Source: Anaerolineales bacterium UBA6663 (lineage in GTDB: Bacteria > Chloroflexota > Anaerolineae > Anaerolineales > UBA6663). From it: DNA of 16,802 nt. The DNA is taken from the NCBI GenBank assembly GCA_002455335.1, contig DKKP01000102.1, forward strand, positions 1 through 16,802. The letters are read 5' to 3'. The notes under the pieces were generated by a model that was not told the origin of the DNA, did no database searches, and saw only the letters and a list, made by a program, of their open reading frames with translations. A program made the position numbers and the translations under genes. Shown here in pieces: positions 7,091 to 14,065 of the stretch (its first letter is position 1; every line of letters starts with the position of its first letter).

Positions 7091-8146
7091 ATGGGTGCAC
7101 TCATCGCTGCAACCTGGAGCATGCCGGCGGATACCCTTTCCAGCATTGAGGCCGGGCTTCATCCCCGTCTTGATTACCTTGACCTGGCCGAGCGGCTGTC
7201 TGCGGAATGGGTCGATTACGACTCGGCGGCCGAGCATCCGCTGTTGCGCTATGTCGAGGACAGGCTCAGAGTCGATCTGCGCCTGGCTGGAGAGGTCGCC
7301 GGTCGCGTGCGCCGAAAGGGGCACGACAAGGTCGTCAGCCTTTCTGAGCGTGTCGGTATCCCACTGGCATCCGCACTGGGGCGTGGGGTGAAGCAGACTG
7401 TCATCCTGCACCACCCGATGTCGCGCCTGAAACTTGACTTGCTTCGCTACAGTGGCCTACATCGAGCCTGGGATCTGATGCTGTGTTTGAGTCGGGCTGA
7501 GGCCGACGCTTTCCGGTGCGCCCTGCATGCTGGCCAGGACGAAGTCCAGGTGCTCAACACGCCGGTCGATGTCGAGTTTTATCGTCCTGATGCTACAAAG
7601 ATCAGCGCCTGTGACGAGGCGCCGCACATCCTCAGTTTGGGACTGTCGTATCGCGATTACCCAACGCTCATCCGGGCGATGCGTCACTTGCCTGAGGCGA
7701 ACTGCCAGATCAGGGCCGGCAGCAGTTGGGTGTATGGCCAAAGCGGATTTGAGCGCGAGCAACTGCCTGCCAACGTCACGACCCATCCGTTCGTGCCCCC
7801 GTCGGATTTGCGAGGGATATTCCAGCGGTGTCGCTTTGTGGTCATCCCGTTACAATCGGGCACGCAGTGGTCGGCCGGGTGCACATCGGTGCAGATCGCA
7901 CAGGCAATGGGTAAGGCGGTGATCGCCACCCATTTGCCCGGCCTCGAGGACTACGTGGCCCATGAGAAGACGGGCCTTCTGGTGCCGGCAGGTGACCCGG
8001 CCGCAATGGCGACAGCGATCGAACGCCTCTGGCGCAACCCAGAAGAGGCTGATGAGATGGGTCGCCGTGGCCGGCGCTGGATCGAGACTGAGTTCACGCT
8101 CGATCAGTGGCTCGATCGGTTGGTCGCCCTGGTTGAGGCACACTGA
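7091..8146 (+). CDS. GT4-like glycosyltransferase lacking the EX7E acidic pair
   Basis: The 351-residue protein has GT-B/GT4 architecture. The N-terminal domain is short and begins MGALIAATWSMPADTL. The donor half carries LNTPVDVEFYRPD (155-167), ILSLGLSYRDYPTLIRAM (180-197), VIPLQSG (251-257), and GKAVIATHLPGLEDYV followed by TGLLVPAGDP. The EX7E motif that binds the donor sugar nucleotide is not intact: the positions are S261 and I269 in SAGCTSVQIAQAMGK. Relatives with a RDY/TLIRA segment normally keep the second Glu (LEAMAMGK). It could be a divergent enzyme or one with altered donor binding; no frameshift or stop is seen. ATG 7091 is 6 bp after the aminotransferase stop, with GGAGG at 7076-7080. 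Role in glycan assembly is inferred from context. Confidence 0.8.
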   Translation: MGALIAATWSMPADTLSSIEAGLHPRLDYLDLAERLSAEWVDYDSAAEHPLLRYVEDRLRVDLRLAGEVAGRVRRKGHDKVVSLSERVGIPLASALGRGVKQTVILHHPMSRLKLDLLRYSGLHRAWDLMLCLSRAEADAFRCALHAGQDEVQVLNTPVDVEFYRPDATKISACDEAPHILSLGLSYRDYPTLIRAMRHLPEANCQIRAGSSWVYGQSGFEREQLPANVTTHPFVPPSDLRGIFQRCRFVVIPLQSGTQWSAGCTSVQIAQAMGKAVIATHLPGLEDYVAHEKTGLLVPAGDPAAMATAIERLWRNPEEADEMGRRGRRWIETEFTLDQWLDRLVALVEAH

Positions 8147-8152
8147 GGCCCC

Positions 8153-9277
8153 ATGCGTATCGGCATTGACGCCCGCTATCTTTCGCACGGCCTTGTCGGG
8201 GGCGTGCACCAATACCTGCGGCACCTGCTCCCTGAACTCATCCGTCAGGCCGGCGCCCACGAGTTGATCCTGTATGCTGACACGAAGCGACCCTTCGAAC
8301 TGACGGATCTGCCCGGCCACGTTCGGCTGCGCACACTGCCCTACGGCAGCGGCTTCTCGAGCCTTGCCCACGACTGGCTGACGCTCAAGCGCTGGATGAC
8401 GCAGGATCGTCTCGATCTGGCGCACTTTCCGGCGAACTACGGCTTCGCGCCAACCGGGGTGCGAAGCGTGGTCACGCTCCACGACGAGATCAACATCCTG
8501 CCCTGGCTCGACATCATCCGCGGACACCCCAAGAATGCGCGGACCGTGGCGATGATGACGTATCTGCATCTGGCCTCGACGCGCGCGGTCCGCTCGGCCG
8601 ATCTGCTCCTGACCGTCTCCGGCTATGCTCAAGCTCAGATTGCGCGCTACAGCCGGCTGCCCATGGAGCGGATCGTGCCGATCTATCACGGGCGCATGCC
8701 CGACCTGCAGCGAGTGACCGACCCGGAGCGGCTGGCGGAGGTCCGTGTGCGGCTCGGCGTGCCCGAGCATTTCGTCCTGGCGGATGCGATCAAAAACCCC
8801 GCCGCATTGACGCGGGCCTGGCGACGGTTGCCGGCTGAGTTGGCCGACCGCTATCGGATCGTTTTCTTCTCGCGGCGTCCCGACCCGCCTGTCGCAGTGC
8901 ACCAGGCCGTTGCGGCCGGTCATGCACGGCTGCTCATCCGCCCCGAACGGCCCGATCTGATCGCGCTATATAGCCAGGCCGCGGCCTTTGTTTTCCCATC
9001 CTGGATTGAAGGCTTCGGCATCCCAATCCTCGAGGCCTTCACCTGCGGTGCGCCGCTCATCGCCTCGACGGCAGGCTCGATCCCTGAGGTGGCCGGCGAT
9101 GCCGGGCTGCTGATGGACGCCGAGGACGACGCCACGCTGGCCCGCCATCTCGTTCGTGTCCTGGGCGAGCCCGATCTGGCCGCCGATCTGCGCGCTCGAG
9201 GCTTTGCTCGGGCGTCCGAGTTCAGCTGGGCGCGTGCGGCTCAGGAGACCCTGGCGGCGTACGAGCAGGCGCTGTAA
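8153..9277 (+). CDS. GT4-family glycosyltransferase
   Basis: The 374-residue GT-B protein opens with MRIGIDARYLSHGLVGGVHQ, the strand-1 and GG-loop pattern common in mannosyl/rhamnosyl-type GT4 enzymes. VVTLHDEINILPWLD and LLLTVSGYAQAQIARY are family-like. The donor domain has FVFPSWIEGFGIPILEAF with an intact EX7E pair (E286 and E294) and PLIASTAGSIPEVAGDAGLL. The segment normally reading YVGnxxPxKN is compressed to FVLADAIKNPAAL: the lysine (K214) is kept but the glycine and the preceding loop are not obvious. It starts 6 bp after the previous GT4 stop, with a short-spaced GAGG overlapping that stop codon, so translational coupling is likely. It is the last gene before a 178-bp gap. Donor sugar cannot be assigned. 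Confidence 0.88.
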   Translation: MRIGIDARYLSHGLVGGVHQYLRHLLPELIRQAGAHELILYADTKRPFELTDLPGHVRLRTLPYGSGFSSLAHDWLTLKRWMTQDRLDLAHFPANYGFAPTGVRSVVTLHDEINILPWLDIIRGHPKNARTVAMMTYLHLASTRAVRSADLLLTVSGYAQAQIARYSRLPMERIVPIYHGRMPDLQRVTDPERLAEVRVRLGVPEHFVLADAIKNPAALTRAWRRLPAELADRYRIVFFSRRPDPPVAVHQAVAAGHARLLIRPERPDLIALYSQAAAFVFPSWIEGFGIPILEAFTCGAPLIASTAGSIPEVAGDAGLLMDAEDDATLARHLVRVLGEPDLAADLRARGFARASEFSWARAAQETLAAYEQAL

Positions 9278-9330
9278 GGGTGATTCGGGCCGTGGGACGA
9301 AGGGCCTATTCCAGGTGACCGGGGCGGGCG

Positions 9331-9339
9331 TGCTAGACT
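9331..9339 (+). promoter_or_regulatory. Candidate extended -10 element upstream of second glycosyltransferase block
   Basis: TGcTAGACT (TG 9331-9332, hexamer 9334-9339) resembles an extended -10 element; the best -35 is a poor TTCCAG at 9309-9314 with a 19-bp spacer. It lies about 117 bp upstream of ATG 9456, which would give a long structured leader. It is plausible because this is the largest gap inside the right-hand gene block. Confidence 0.3.
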
Positions 9340-9353
9340 GCTCGCGTGCAGCC

Positions 9354-9426
9354 CGGGTTCATCGACCCGAAACCCCTGGAATCTCGTGCGAACTCGAGAC
9401 CTGGGTTTGACCCAACTCTGACCCAG
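9354..9426 (+). promoter_or_regulatory. GC-rich leader with overlapping inverted repeats
   Basis: CGGGT/ACCCG (9354-9358 and 9365-9369) forms one small hairpin. A second left arm CTGGGT (9401-9406) can pair either with the near ACCCA (9410-9414) or the far ACCCAG (9421-9426), so two alternative stems share an arm. No coding gene is supported in 9278-9455. No T-run follows, so this is not a standard terminator. Confidence 0.3.
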
Positions 9427-9455
9427 ACCCGAAGCTGAGAGCCCTGTCTGACGTT

Positions 9456-10391
9456 ATGCCCGCGCCAGCTCAAATCGATCCCCTTGTGGTGATCATCCTC
9501 GTCAATTGGAACGGCAGACCCGATACCCTGGCCTGCCTGGCTTCGTTGCGGGCTGTGACGTATCGCCGCAAGCGTGTCCTGGTCGTCGATAACGGCTCAA
9601 GCGATGGATCGGCGGCCGCGATCCGGGCTGAATATCCTGAGGTGCTGCTGATCGAGTCGCCGACGAACCTCGGCTATGTGGGCGGCAATAACCTGGGGTT
9701 GCGCCGAGCGCACGAGCTCAAGGCCGAGTATGCGCTGCTACTGAACAATGACACAGTGGTCGCGCCCGATTTCCTCGAGCGGATGATACGCGTGGCCGTC
9801 GAGCCGACTGTGGGCATGGTCAGCCCCATGATCTACTACGCGACCCTGCCGGAGACCCTCTGGTCGGCTGGGGGCAAGGTCGATTGGACGCGCGGACATA
9901 CCCAGATGGTCGGCGAGGATCAGATCGATAACGGCCAGTTCGGCGCTGAGCCCTACGAGACCGACTTCGTGAGTGGCTGCGCCCTTCTGATCCGTCTGGC
10001 GGTGGTCGATCAGATCGGCCCGCTCGATGAGCGCTTCTTTGCTTACTACGAGGATGCCGAATGGGGGGTACGCGCGCGGCGTGCCGGCTATCGCGTCGTG
10101 AATGTCCCCGGGGCAAAGGTCTGGCACAAGATCCTGCCCGAAGCGCGCTTCGGGTCCGACTCGCTCGCATATTACTTCACCCGTAACCGGTTGTTGTTTC
10201 TGCGATTGACGGAGGCCGGCACACGCGCCTGGTTCTCTGCGTTCGTGATGGATATCGGGCGGACGATCCTGAGTTATGCAATCCGCCCCAAGTGGCGACA
10301 CAAGCGCAAGGCGTTGGGCCTTATGGTGCGCGGTCTGCAGGATTATTGGCGCGGGCGGTTCGGCCGGATTCCGACGGAGTACCTGGCGTGA
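9456..10391 (+). CDS. GT2-family glycosyltransferase (rhamnosyltransferase-like)
   Basis: The 311-residue inverting GT-A enzyme has VVIILVNWNGRPDTLACLAS at the N-terminus and VLVVDNGSSDGS (41-52) for nucleotide binding. ESPTNLGYVGGNNLGLRRA (67-85) is characteristic of the rhamnosyltransferase-like (WbbL/RfbF-type) GT2 group. The metal/nucleotide site is NNDT (97-100), in place of a strict DxD, and the catalytic-base region is FFAYYEDAEWG (E189/D190). The C-terminal region is basic and amphipathic (RPKWRHKRKALGLM), likely membrane-associating. It starts at ATG 9456 with only a weak purine stretch upstream. A GT4 gene follows 37 bp after its stop; the same GT2-then-GT4 order recurs at 13063-15280. 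Rhamnose specificity is only family resemblance. Confidence 0.9.
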   Translation: MPAPAQIDPLVVIILVNWNGRPDTLACLASLRAVTYRRKRVLVVDNGSSDGSAAAIRAEYPEVLLIESPTNLGYVGGNNLGLRRAHELKAEYALLLNNDTVVAPDFLERMIRVAVEPTVGMVSPMIYYATLPETLWSAGGKVDWTRGHTQMVGEDQIDNGQFGAEPYETDFVSGCALLIRLAVVDQIGPLDERFFAYYEDAEWGVRARRAGYRVVNVPGAKVWHKILPEARFGSDSLAYYFTRNRLLFLRLTEAGTRAWFSAFVMDIGRTILSYAIRPKWRHKRKALGLMVRGLQDYWRGRFGRIPTEYLA

Positions 10392-10428
10392 GGACGCTGT
10401 CGACACAAAAGAGGTCGAGCAGGCGTTC

Positions 10429-11613
10429 ATGAACCTCCTCTTCCTATCGCGCTGGTATCCGTGGCCGGCCGACAACGGCGCGCGGCTTCGGATCCTGAAC
10501 TTGCTCAAGGCCCTGGCGACGCGTCATGTCGTGCACCTGATCTCGTTCGTCGAAGAGCCCGTTGAGCCTGCGGCGCTTGCGGCGATGCGCGGGTGGTGCG
10601 CGTCGGTTGAGGTCGTGCCTTATCGCGCCTTCCGGCCGCGCGGTTGGCGGGCGCTGGCGGGCTTCCTGGATGCGCGGCCGCGCTCGGTTGTGGATACGTA
10701 CAGCCCAGAGTTCGCCGCCGCGGTGGCGCGCTGCGGCCATGTCGATGGCGTGATTGCATCGGAGATCGACATGCTGCCTTATGCGCTGGTCGCCGATGCG
10801 TCGTGGCGCCTGCTGGAGGAGCTCGAGGTCGGCGCGATCCTTAGCGCTGCCGATGGGGCCACGAGCGGGTTGGGGCGTCTGCGAGCTCGCCTGACCGGGT
10901 GGAAGCTCGCGCGCTATGTGCGTTCGGCCCTGCAACGGTTCGACGCCTGCACCGTGGTCTCGGAACGCGAGCGTGAGTTGGTGACGGCGCTCGGTGTCTC
11001 GGCGTCTCGAATCGATGTGATCCCGAATGGCGTCGATATCACCGGGGCGTCGTCGGTGGCGGAGGCGCCGGTTCCAAACACGTGTCTCTATGCCGGCGCG
11101 CTGACGTATTCGGCGAACTACGATGCGGTGGCTTATTTTCTGGCCGAGATCTGGCCGCTGGTTCTGGCGCGCCACCCGGAGCTGATGTTCACCATCACCG
11201 GGCGTACCGAAGGCGTCGACCTGGATCGCCTGCCGCTAAGCCCTGGGGTGCGTTTCTCCGGCTATCTGGCTGACGTCAGGCCGACGGTCGCCTCCAACTG
11301 GTTGAGTGTCGTCCCGTTGCGCGTCGGCGGTGGGACGCGGCTCAAAGTGCTCGAATCGCTGGCCTTGGGGACGCCTGTGGTCTCGACCTCGAAGGGCTGC
11401 GAGGGCCTTGACCTGCGGCCAGGTGAGGAGATCCTGGTTGCGGATGCGCCCACTGACTTCGCCTCCGCGATCAGCCGGATCTTGCTCGACGCCGACCTGC
11501 GGGCGCGGCTCTCGGCGGCAGGTCGTCTGGCGGCAAAGCGCTATGATTGGGCTGTGATTGGTGAACGTCTGTTGGCCGTGGTCGAACGGCTGAAACCCTC
11601 GGGAGGCGGTTGA
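10429..11613 (+). CDS. GT4-family glycosyltransferase (Stp1/TIGR03087-like)
   Basis: The 394-residue protein begins MNLLFLSRWYPWPADNGARL, then RILNLLKALATRHVVHLISF, resembling the sugar transferases associated with PEP-CTERM/exosortase-type EPS loci (TIGR03087-like). The donor domain includes VIPNGVD (197-203), YAGALTYSANYDAV, FTITGR, VRFSGYLADVRP, and VVPLRVGGGTRLKVLESLAL (catalytic-region E309). The first Glu of EX7E is Gly here, as is usual in this subgroup. I chose ATG 10429 because the frame extends upstream to 10276 only by overlapping the GT2 gene. Its stop TGA overlaps the next ATG (TGATG at 11611-11615), a sign of translational coupling with the wzy-like gene. It is a paralogue of the protein at 14066-15280. 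No exosortase is visible in the window. Confidence 0.87.
   Translation: MNLLFLSRWYPWPADNGARLRILNLLKALATRHVVHLISFVEEPVEPAALAAMRGWCASVEVVPYRAFRPRGWRALAGFLDARPRSVVDTYSPEFAAAVARCGHVDGVIASEIDMLPYALVADASWRLLEELEVGAILSAADGATSGLGRLRARLTGWKLARYVRSALQRFDACTVVSERERELVTALGVSASRIDVIPNGVDITGASSVAEAPVPNTCLYAGALTYSANYDAVAYFLAEIWPLVLARHPELMFTITGRTEGVDLDRLPLSPGVRFSGYLADVRPTVASNWLSVVPLRVGGGTRLKVLESLALGTPVVSTSKGCEGLDLRPGEEILVADAPTDFASAISRILLDADLRARLSAAGRLAAKRYDWAVIGERLLAVVERLKPSGGG
11601..11606 (+). promoter_or_regulatory. Shine-Dalgarno for the O-antigen ligase/polymerase gene
   Basis: GGGAGG lies inside the end of the upstream GT4 gene, 6 nt before ATG 11613. It supports ATG 11613 rather than the overlapping TTG 11610. 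Confidence 0.7.
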
Positions 11614-13043
11614 TGTCATCCCTGCGTCCTCCGGCGTTTCTTGATCTGAACAACTTGGAATGGCGGATCACCGCGCGCTGGCAGGTGTGGGCGCTGGTTG
11701 TGGTGGCGCTGGCGTCGGCCGGGGGCCTGGCCTGGGTCGCTGCCTACATCCATCCGCTGGCTGCTGTGGCTTTGGCCTCGGCGCCTTTGTTGCTGGTCGC
11801 GGCCGGGTTCGCCATGCCGCAACGCGTCTTGTATCCATACATCATCCTGGGCCTGGCGCTTTTTGTGCCGCTTAGCCTGCCCACCGGCCGCGATAGCCGT
11901 CTGGTGATGAGCCTGGTCTTCACCATCGCAGCTTTTGCGTTCGTGGTGCTTTACGTCGTCGCTTTTCGCAAACCGTGGCCTTTTTTGCCGAGCGCAATCA
12001 ATCGCCCGTTCATCGCCTGGGCGATCGCCGTGCTCATCTCGTGGTTTTGGGGCGTCGCGTTTCGCGATGTGGGGCTGTGGATCTGGCCGTCCTTTCCGTT
12101 CGTCCAGGCGGCTTCGGCCGTCGTGATGATCATGTTGCCGTTTGCGCTGATGTTGACCGCGCACTTCCTGACCACCGAGCGGCATCTCAAGATCCTCGTC
12201 GGTCTGTTTCTGATCGGCGGCGTACTTGGCCTGATCCCGCGTTTCAACCTGGCATCGCTCCCGGTGAACATCGGCGGCATGTTCAATATGTGGGTGATCG
12301 CGTTGGCCGGCAGCCTGGCGCTCTTCGGCACGCGGTTCGCGCCCTGGCAGCGCCTCTTGTTCGGGCTGTTGGCCGGGCTGTATCTGGTCTGGGGCACTGT
12401 CTTGCATGTGACCTGGTTGGCCGGCTGGCTGCCCGGGGTTGTGGCCCTGGCCGTGATGATCGTCAATCGCTCGAAGTTTGCGGCGATCTTCACTGGGCTG
12501 CTGGTCGTCGGCGTGTTGCTGGCCAGTCTGGCCTCGGTGGATCAGATCATCGCCAACGAGAACGCCGAGAGCGGTTCGACGCGGCTGGCGGCCTGGGCCA
12601 TCAACTGGTCGATCACCAAAGACCATCTTCTGTTTGGCACGGGCCCGGCCGGCTATGCTGCCTACTACATGACCTATTTGCCGAGCAGCGCGATGGCGAC
12701 ACACAGCAACTATATCGACATCCTCTCGGAGACAGGGCTCGTCGGCACTGCGGCCTACATGTGGTTGTGGGCGACCGTGCTCTGGGTCGGGTTCCGTGTG
12801 GTCCATCGCCTGCGTGGTCGGGGCGATTTCCTGCAGGCGCTGGCGAATGCGGCGTTCGCCGGGGCGGTGGCCTGCATCGTCATCATGGGCTTCGGCGATT
12901 GGCTGATCCCGTTTGCCTACACCCAGACTATCATGGGGTTCGACTACGCGGTCTACAACTGGATCTTCGTCGGTACCCTGTTGGTCGTCGATCGCCTCAC
13001 GGCGCCGACGGCCAGGCCGGCCTCCGAACCCGCAGCGACCTGA
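11613..13043 (+). CDS. Wzy/O-antigen ligase-like polytopic membrane protein
   Basis: The 476-residue integral membrane protein has about 13 predicted hydrophobic segments, starting with VWALVVVALASAGGLAWVA near residue 30. A large extracytoplasmic loop, roughly residues 310-380, holds the Wzy_C-type signature: STRLAAWAINWSITKDH, LLFGTGPAGYAAYY, then THSNYIDILSETGLVGTAAY. Arg in that first block and the HSN-Y...E-GLVG element are the expected conserved residues of O-antigen ligases (WaaL) and polymerases (Wzy). Ligase and polymerase cannot be told apart by sequence here; adjacency to a Wzx-type flippase and many glycosyltransferases favours polymerisation of exported repeat units. ATG 11613 overlaps the upstream stop by one base and has GGGAGG six bases before. 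It is flanked on each side by a GT2-GT4 pair. The Ala/Pro-rich C-terminal tail (TARPASEPAAT) is cytoplasmic or periplasmic; orientation is not resolved. Confidence 0.87.
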   Translation: MSSLRPPAFLDLNNLEWRITARWQVWALVVVALASAGGLAWVAAYIHPLAAVALASAPLLLVAAGFAMPQRVLYPYIILGLALFVPLSLPTGRDSRLVMSLVFTIAAFAFVVLYVVAFRKPWPFLPSAINRPFIAWAIAVLISWFWGVAFRDVGLWIWPSFPFVQAASAVVMIMLPFALMLTAHFLTTERHLKILVGLFLIGGVLGLIPRFNLASLPVNIGGMFNMWVIALAGSLALFGTRFAPWQRLLFGLLAGLYLVWGTVLHVTWLAGWLPGVVALAVMIVNRSKFAAIFTGLLVVGVLLASLASVDQIIANENAESGSTRLAAWAINWSITKDHLLFGTGPAGYAAYYMTYLPSSAMATHSNYIDILSETGLVGTAAYMWLWATVLWVGFRVVHRLRGRGDFLQALANAAFAGAVACIVIMGFGDWLIPFAYTQTIMGFDYAVYNWIFVGTLLVVDRLTAPTARPASEPAAT

Positions 13044-13062
13044 AGCCACTCGGCCGGCGTCC

Positions 13063-14004
13063 ATGACCAACCCGCGTTCCTCAGCACAACCTGACGTTTC
13101 GGTCGTCATCCTGAACTGGAACACCCGCGACCTGTTGCTCGAATGCCTTCGGGTTGTCGAAGCGAACACCGATGGGCTGGCCGTCGAGGTGCTTGTCGTC
13201 GACAACGCTTCGACCGACGACAGCGTCGCCGGCGTCCGGCACGGGTTCCCGCACATCCGCGTTGTCGAGAGCGCGACCAACCTGGGCTTTGCGGGTGGCA
13301 ATAACCTCGGCGCGCGCGAAGCCGCCGGACGCTACATCCTGTTACTCAACACCGACGCGTTTCTGCGTCCGGGCGCGCTTGGCCGGCTGGTCGCGCTACT
13401 CGATGCCAATCCCGGGGCGGGCCTGTGTGGCGCCCGACTGCTGAACGCCGACGGGAGCTTCCAGGCCTCACATACGGCCTTCCCGACACTGACGCGCGAA
13501 TTCCTGATCCTGTCTGGGCTTGGCCGTCTGCTCTTCGGCCAGCACTTTCCAAGCCAGGGCCCCGATCGTGCCTCCGGACCACGCCAGGTTGATTATGTCG
13601 AGGGCGCCTGCCTGCTCCTGCGCCCGGAGGCCTACTGGCAGGTCGGCGGGCTGGATGCCGGTTTCTTCATGTACGCCGAGGAAGTCGACCTGTGCATGAC
13701 GTTGCGTCGGGCCGGCTGGTCGGTGTGGTATCACCCGGAGGCGGAGGTCGTCCATTTGGGAGGGGCGAGCAGCGCCGAGCGCAAGCCGGAGCGCGAGGGT
13801 GATCTCTATGTCAGCCGGGTGCGTTTCTTCAACAAGCACTATGGGCCGGTCGCGGCCCGGCTGCTCACCGGCCAGATCTATCTGCTGACTGCACTCAAAA
13901 ACCTGTTGCATCACGGACTGCGGCTGCTCACCGGCGGCCGACGGGGCCGACAGGTGATCTCGCTCGACCGTCTGGCCGCCAAATTGCGCGCGGCCCGCAG
14001 CTGA
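13063..14004 (+). CDS. GT2-family glycosyltransferase (rhamnosyltransferase-like), second copy
   Basis: The 313-residue GT-A enzyme has SVVILNWNTRDLLLECLR (13-30), VEVLVVDNASTDDSV (41-55), ESATNLGFAGGNNLGAREA (69-87), and a nucleotide/metal site LLLNTDAF (93-100). YVEGACLLLRPEAYWQVGG precedes the acceptor/base segment FFMYAEEVDLCMTLRRAG (E206, E207, D209). It shares its fold and key segments with the GT2 at 9456 but is clearly divergent, so any duplication is old. ATG 13063 is 19 bp after the wzy-like stop; the longer frame back to 12913 overlaps that gene and reads as out-of-frame noise. No good Shine-Dalgarno is seen, so translation may depend on the upstream gene. The next gene, a GT4, begins 61 bp later. 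Confidence 0.9.
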   Translation: MTNPRSSAQPDVSVVILNWNTRDLLLECLRVVEANTDGLAVEVLVVDNASTDDSVAGVRHGFPHIRVVESATNLGFAGGNNLGAREAAGRYILLLNTDAFLRPGALGRLVALLDANPGAGLCGARLLNADGSFQASHTAFPTLTREFLILSGLGRLLFGQHFPSQGPDRASGPRQVDYVEGACLLLRPEAYWQVGGLDAGFFMYAEEVDLCMTLRRAGWSVWYHPEAEVVHLGGASSAERKPEREGDLYVSRVRFFNKHYGPVAARLLTGQIYLLTALKNLLHHGLRLLTGGRRGRQVISLDRLAAKLRAARS

Positions 14005-14018
14005 ACGGCCATCCAACC

Positions 14019-14065
14019 ATCGGCCTATTCTCAGGCGATCCTGGGCCCGGTAACGTAGGGCCGAT
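14019..14065 (+). repeat. Inverted repeat immediately before the second GT4 start
   Basis: ATCGGCC (14019-14025) and GGCCGAT (14059-14065) are perfect 7-bp inverted arms, the second ending just before ATG 14066. Between them is a smaller stem around a CGAT loop (CAGG 14032-14035 with CCTG 14040-14043). Pairing would sequester the TAGGG-type ribosome-binding region (14056-14060). It may also be chance in GC-rich DNA. Confidence 0.35.

Noticed and set aside
7850..8923. 357-codon open frame on the minus strand
   Set aside because: It is a shadow of the two GT4 genes on the plus strand; no ribosome binding site or recognisable motif.
10276..10428. Longer N-terminus for the first Stp1-like GT4
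   Set aside because: The extension overlaps the GT2 gene by over 100 bp and encodes a Cys/Arg/Gly-rich stretch without homology features; ATG 10429 starts exactly at strand 1.
12913..13062. Longer N-terminus for the second GT2
   Set aside because: The first 50 codons are an out-of-frame reading of the wzy-like gene, Ser/Arg/Pro-rich; ATG 13063 is preferred.
11975..13066. 363-codon plus-strand frame overlapping the wzy-like gene
   Set aside because: Its product is Arg/Gly/Asp-rich and not membrane-like, while the overlapping frame has many transmembrane segments and the HSNYID motif.
11616..13301. 561-codon open frame on the minus strand opposite the wzy-like gene
   Set aside because: It is an antisense shadow in GC-rich DNA: the translation is rich in Arg, Gln, His and Asp with no domain, and it covers a well-supported membrane protein and the start of a GT2.
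9303..14031. Shared GGCCTATTC in the gaps at 9303-9311 and 14023-14031
   Set aside because: A 9-base match in two gaps, without a shared promoter arrangement around it; not enough to call a regulatory motif.
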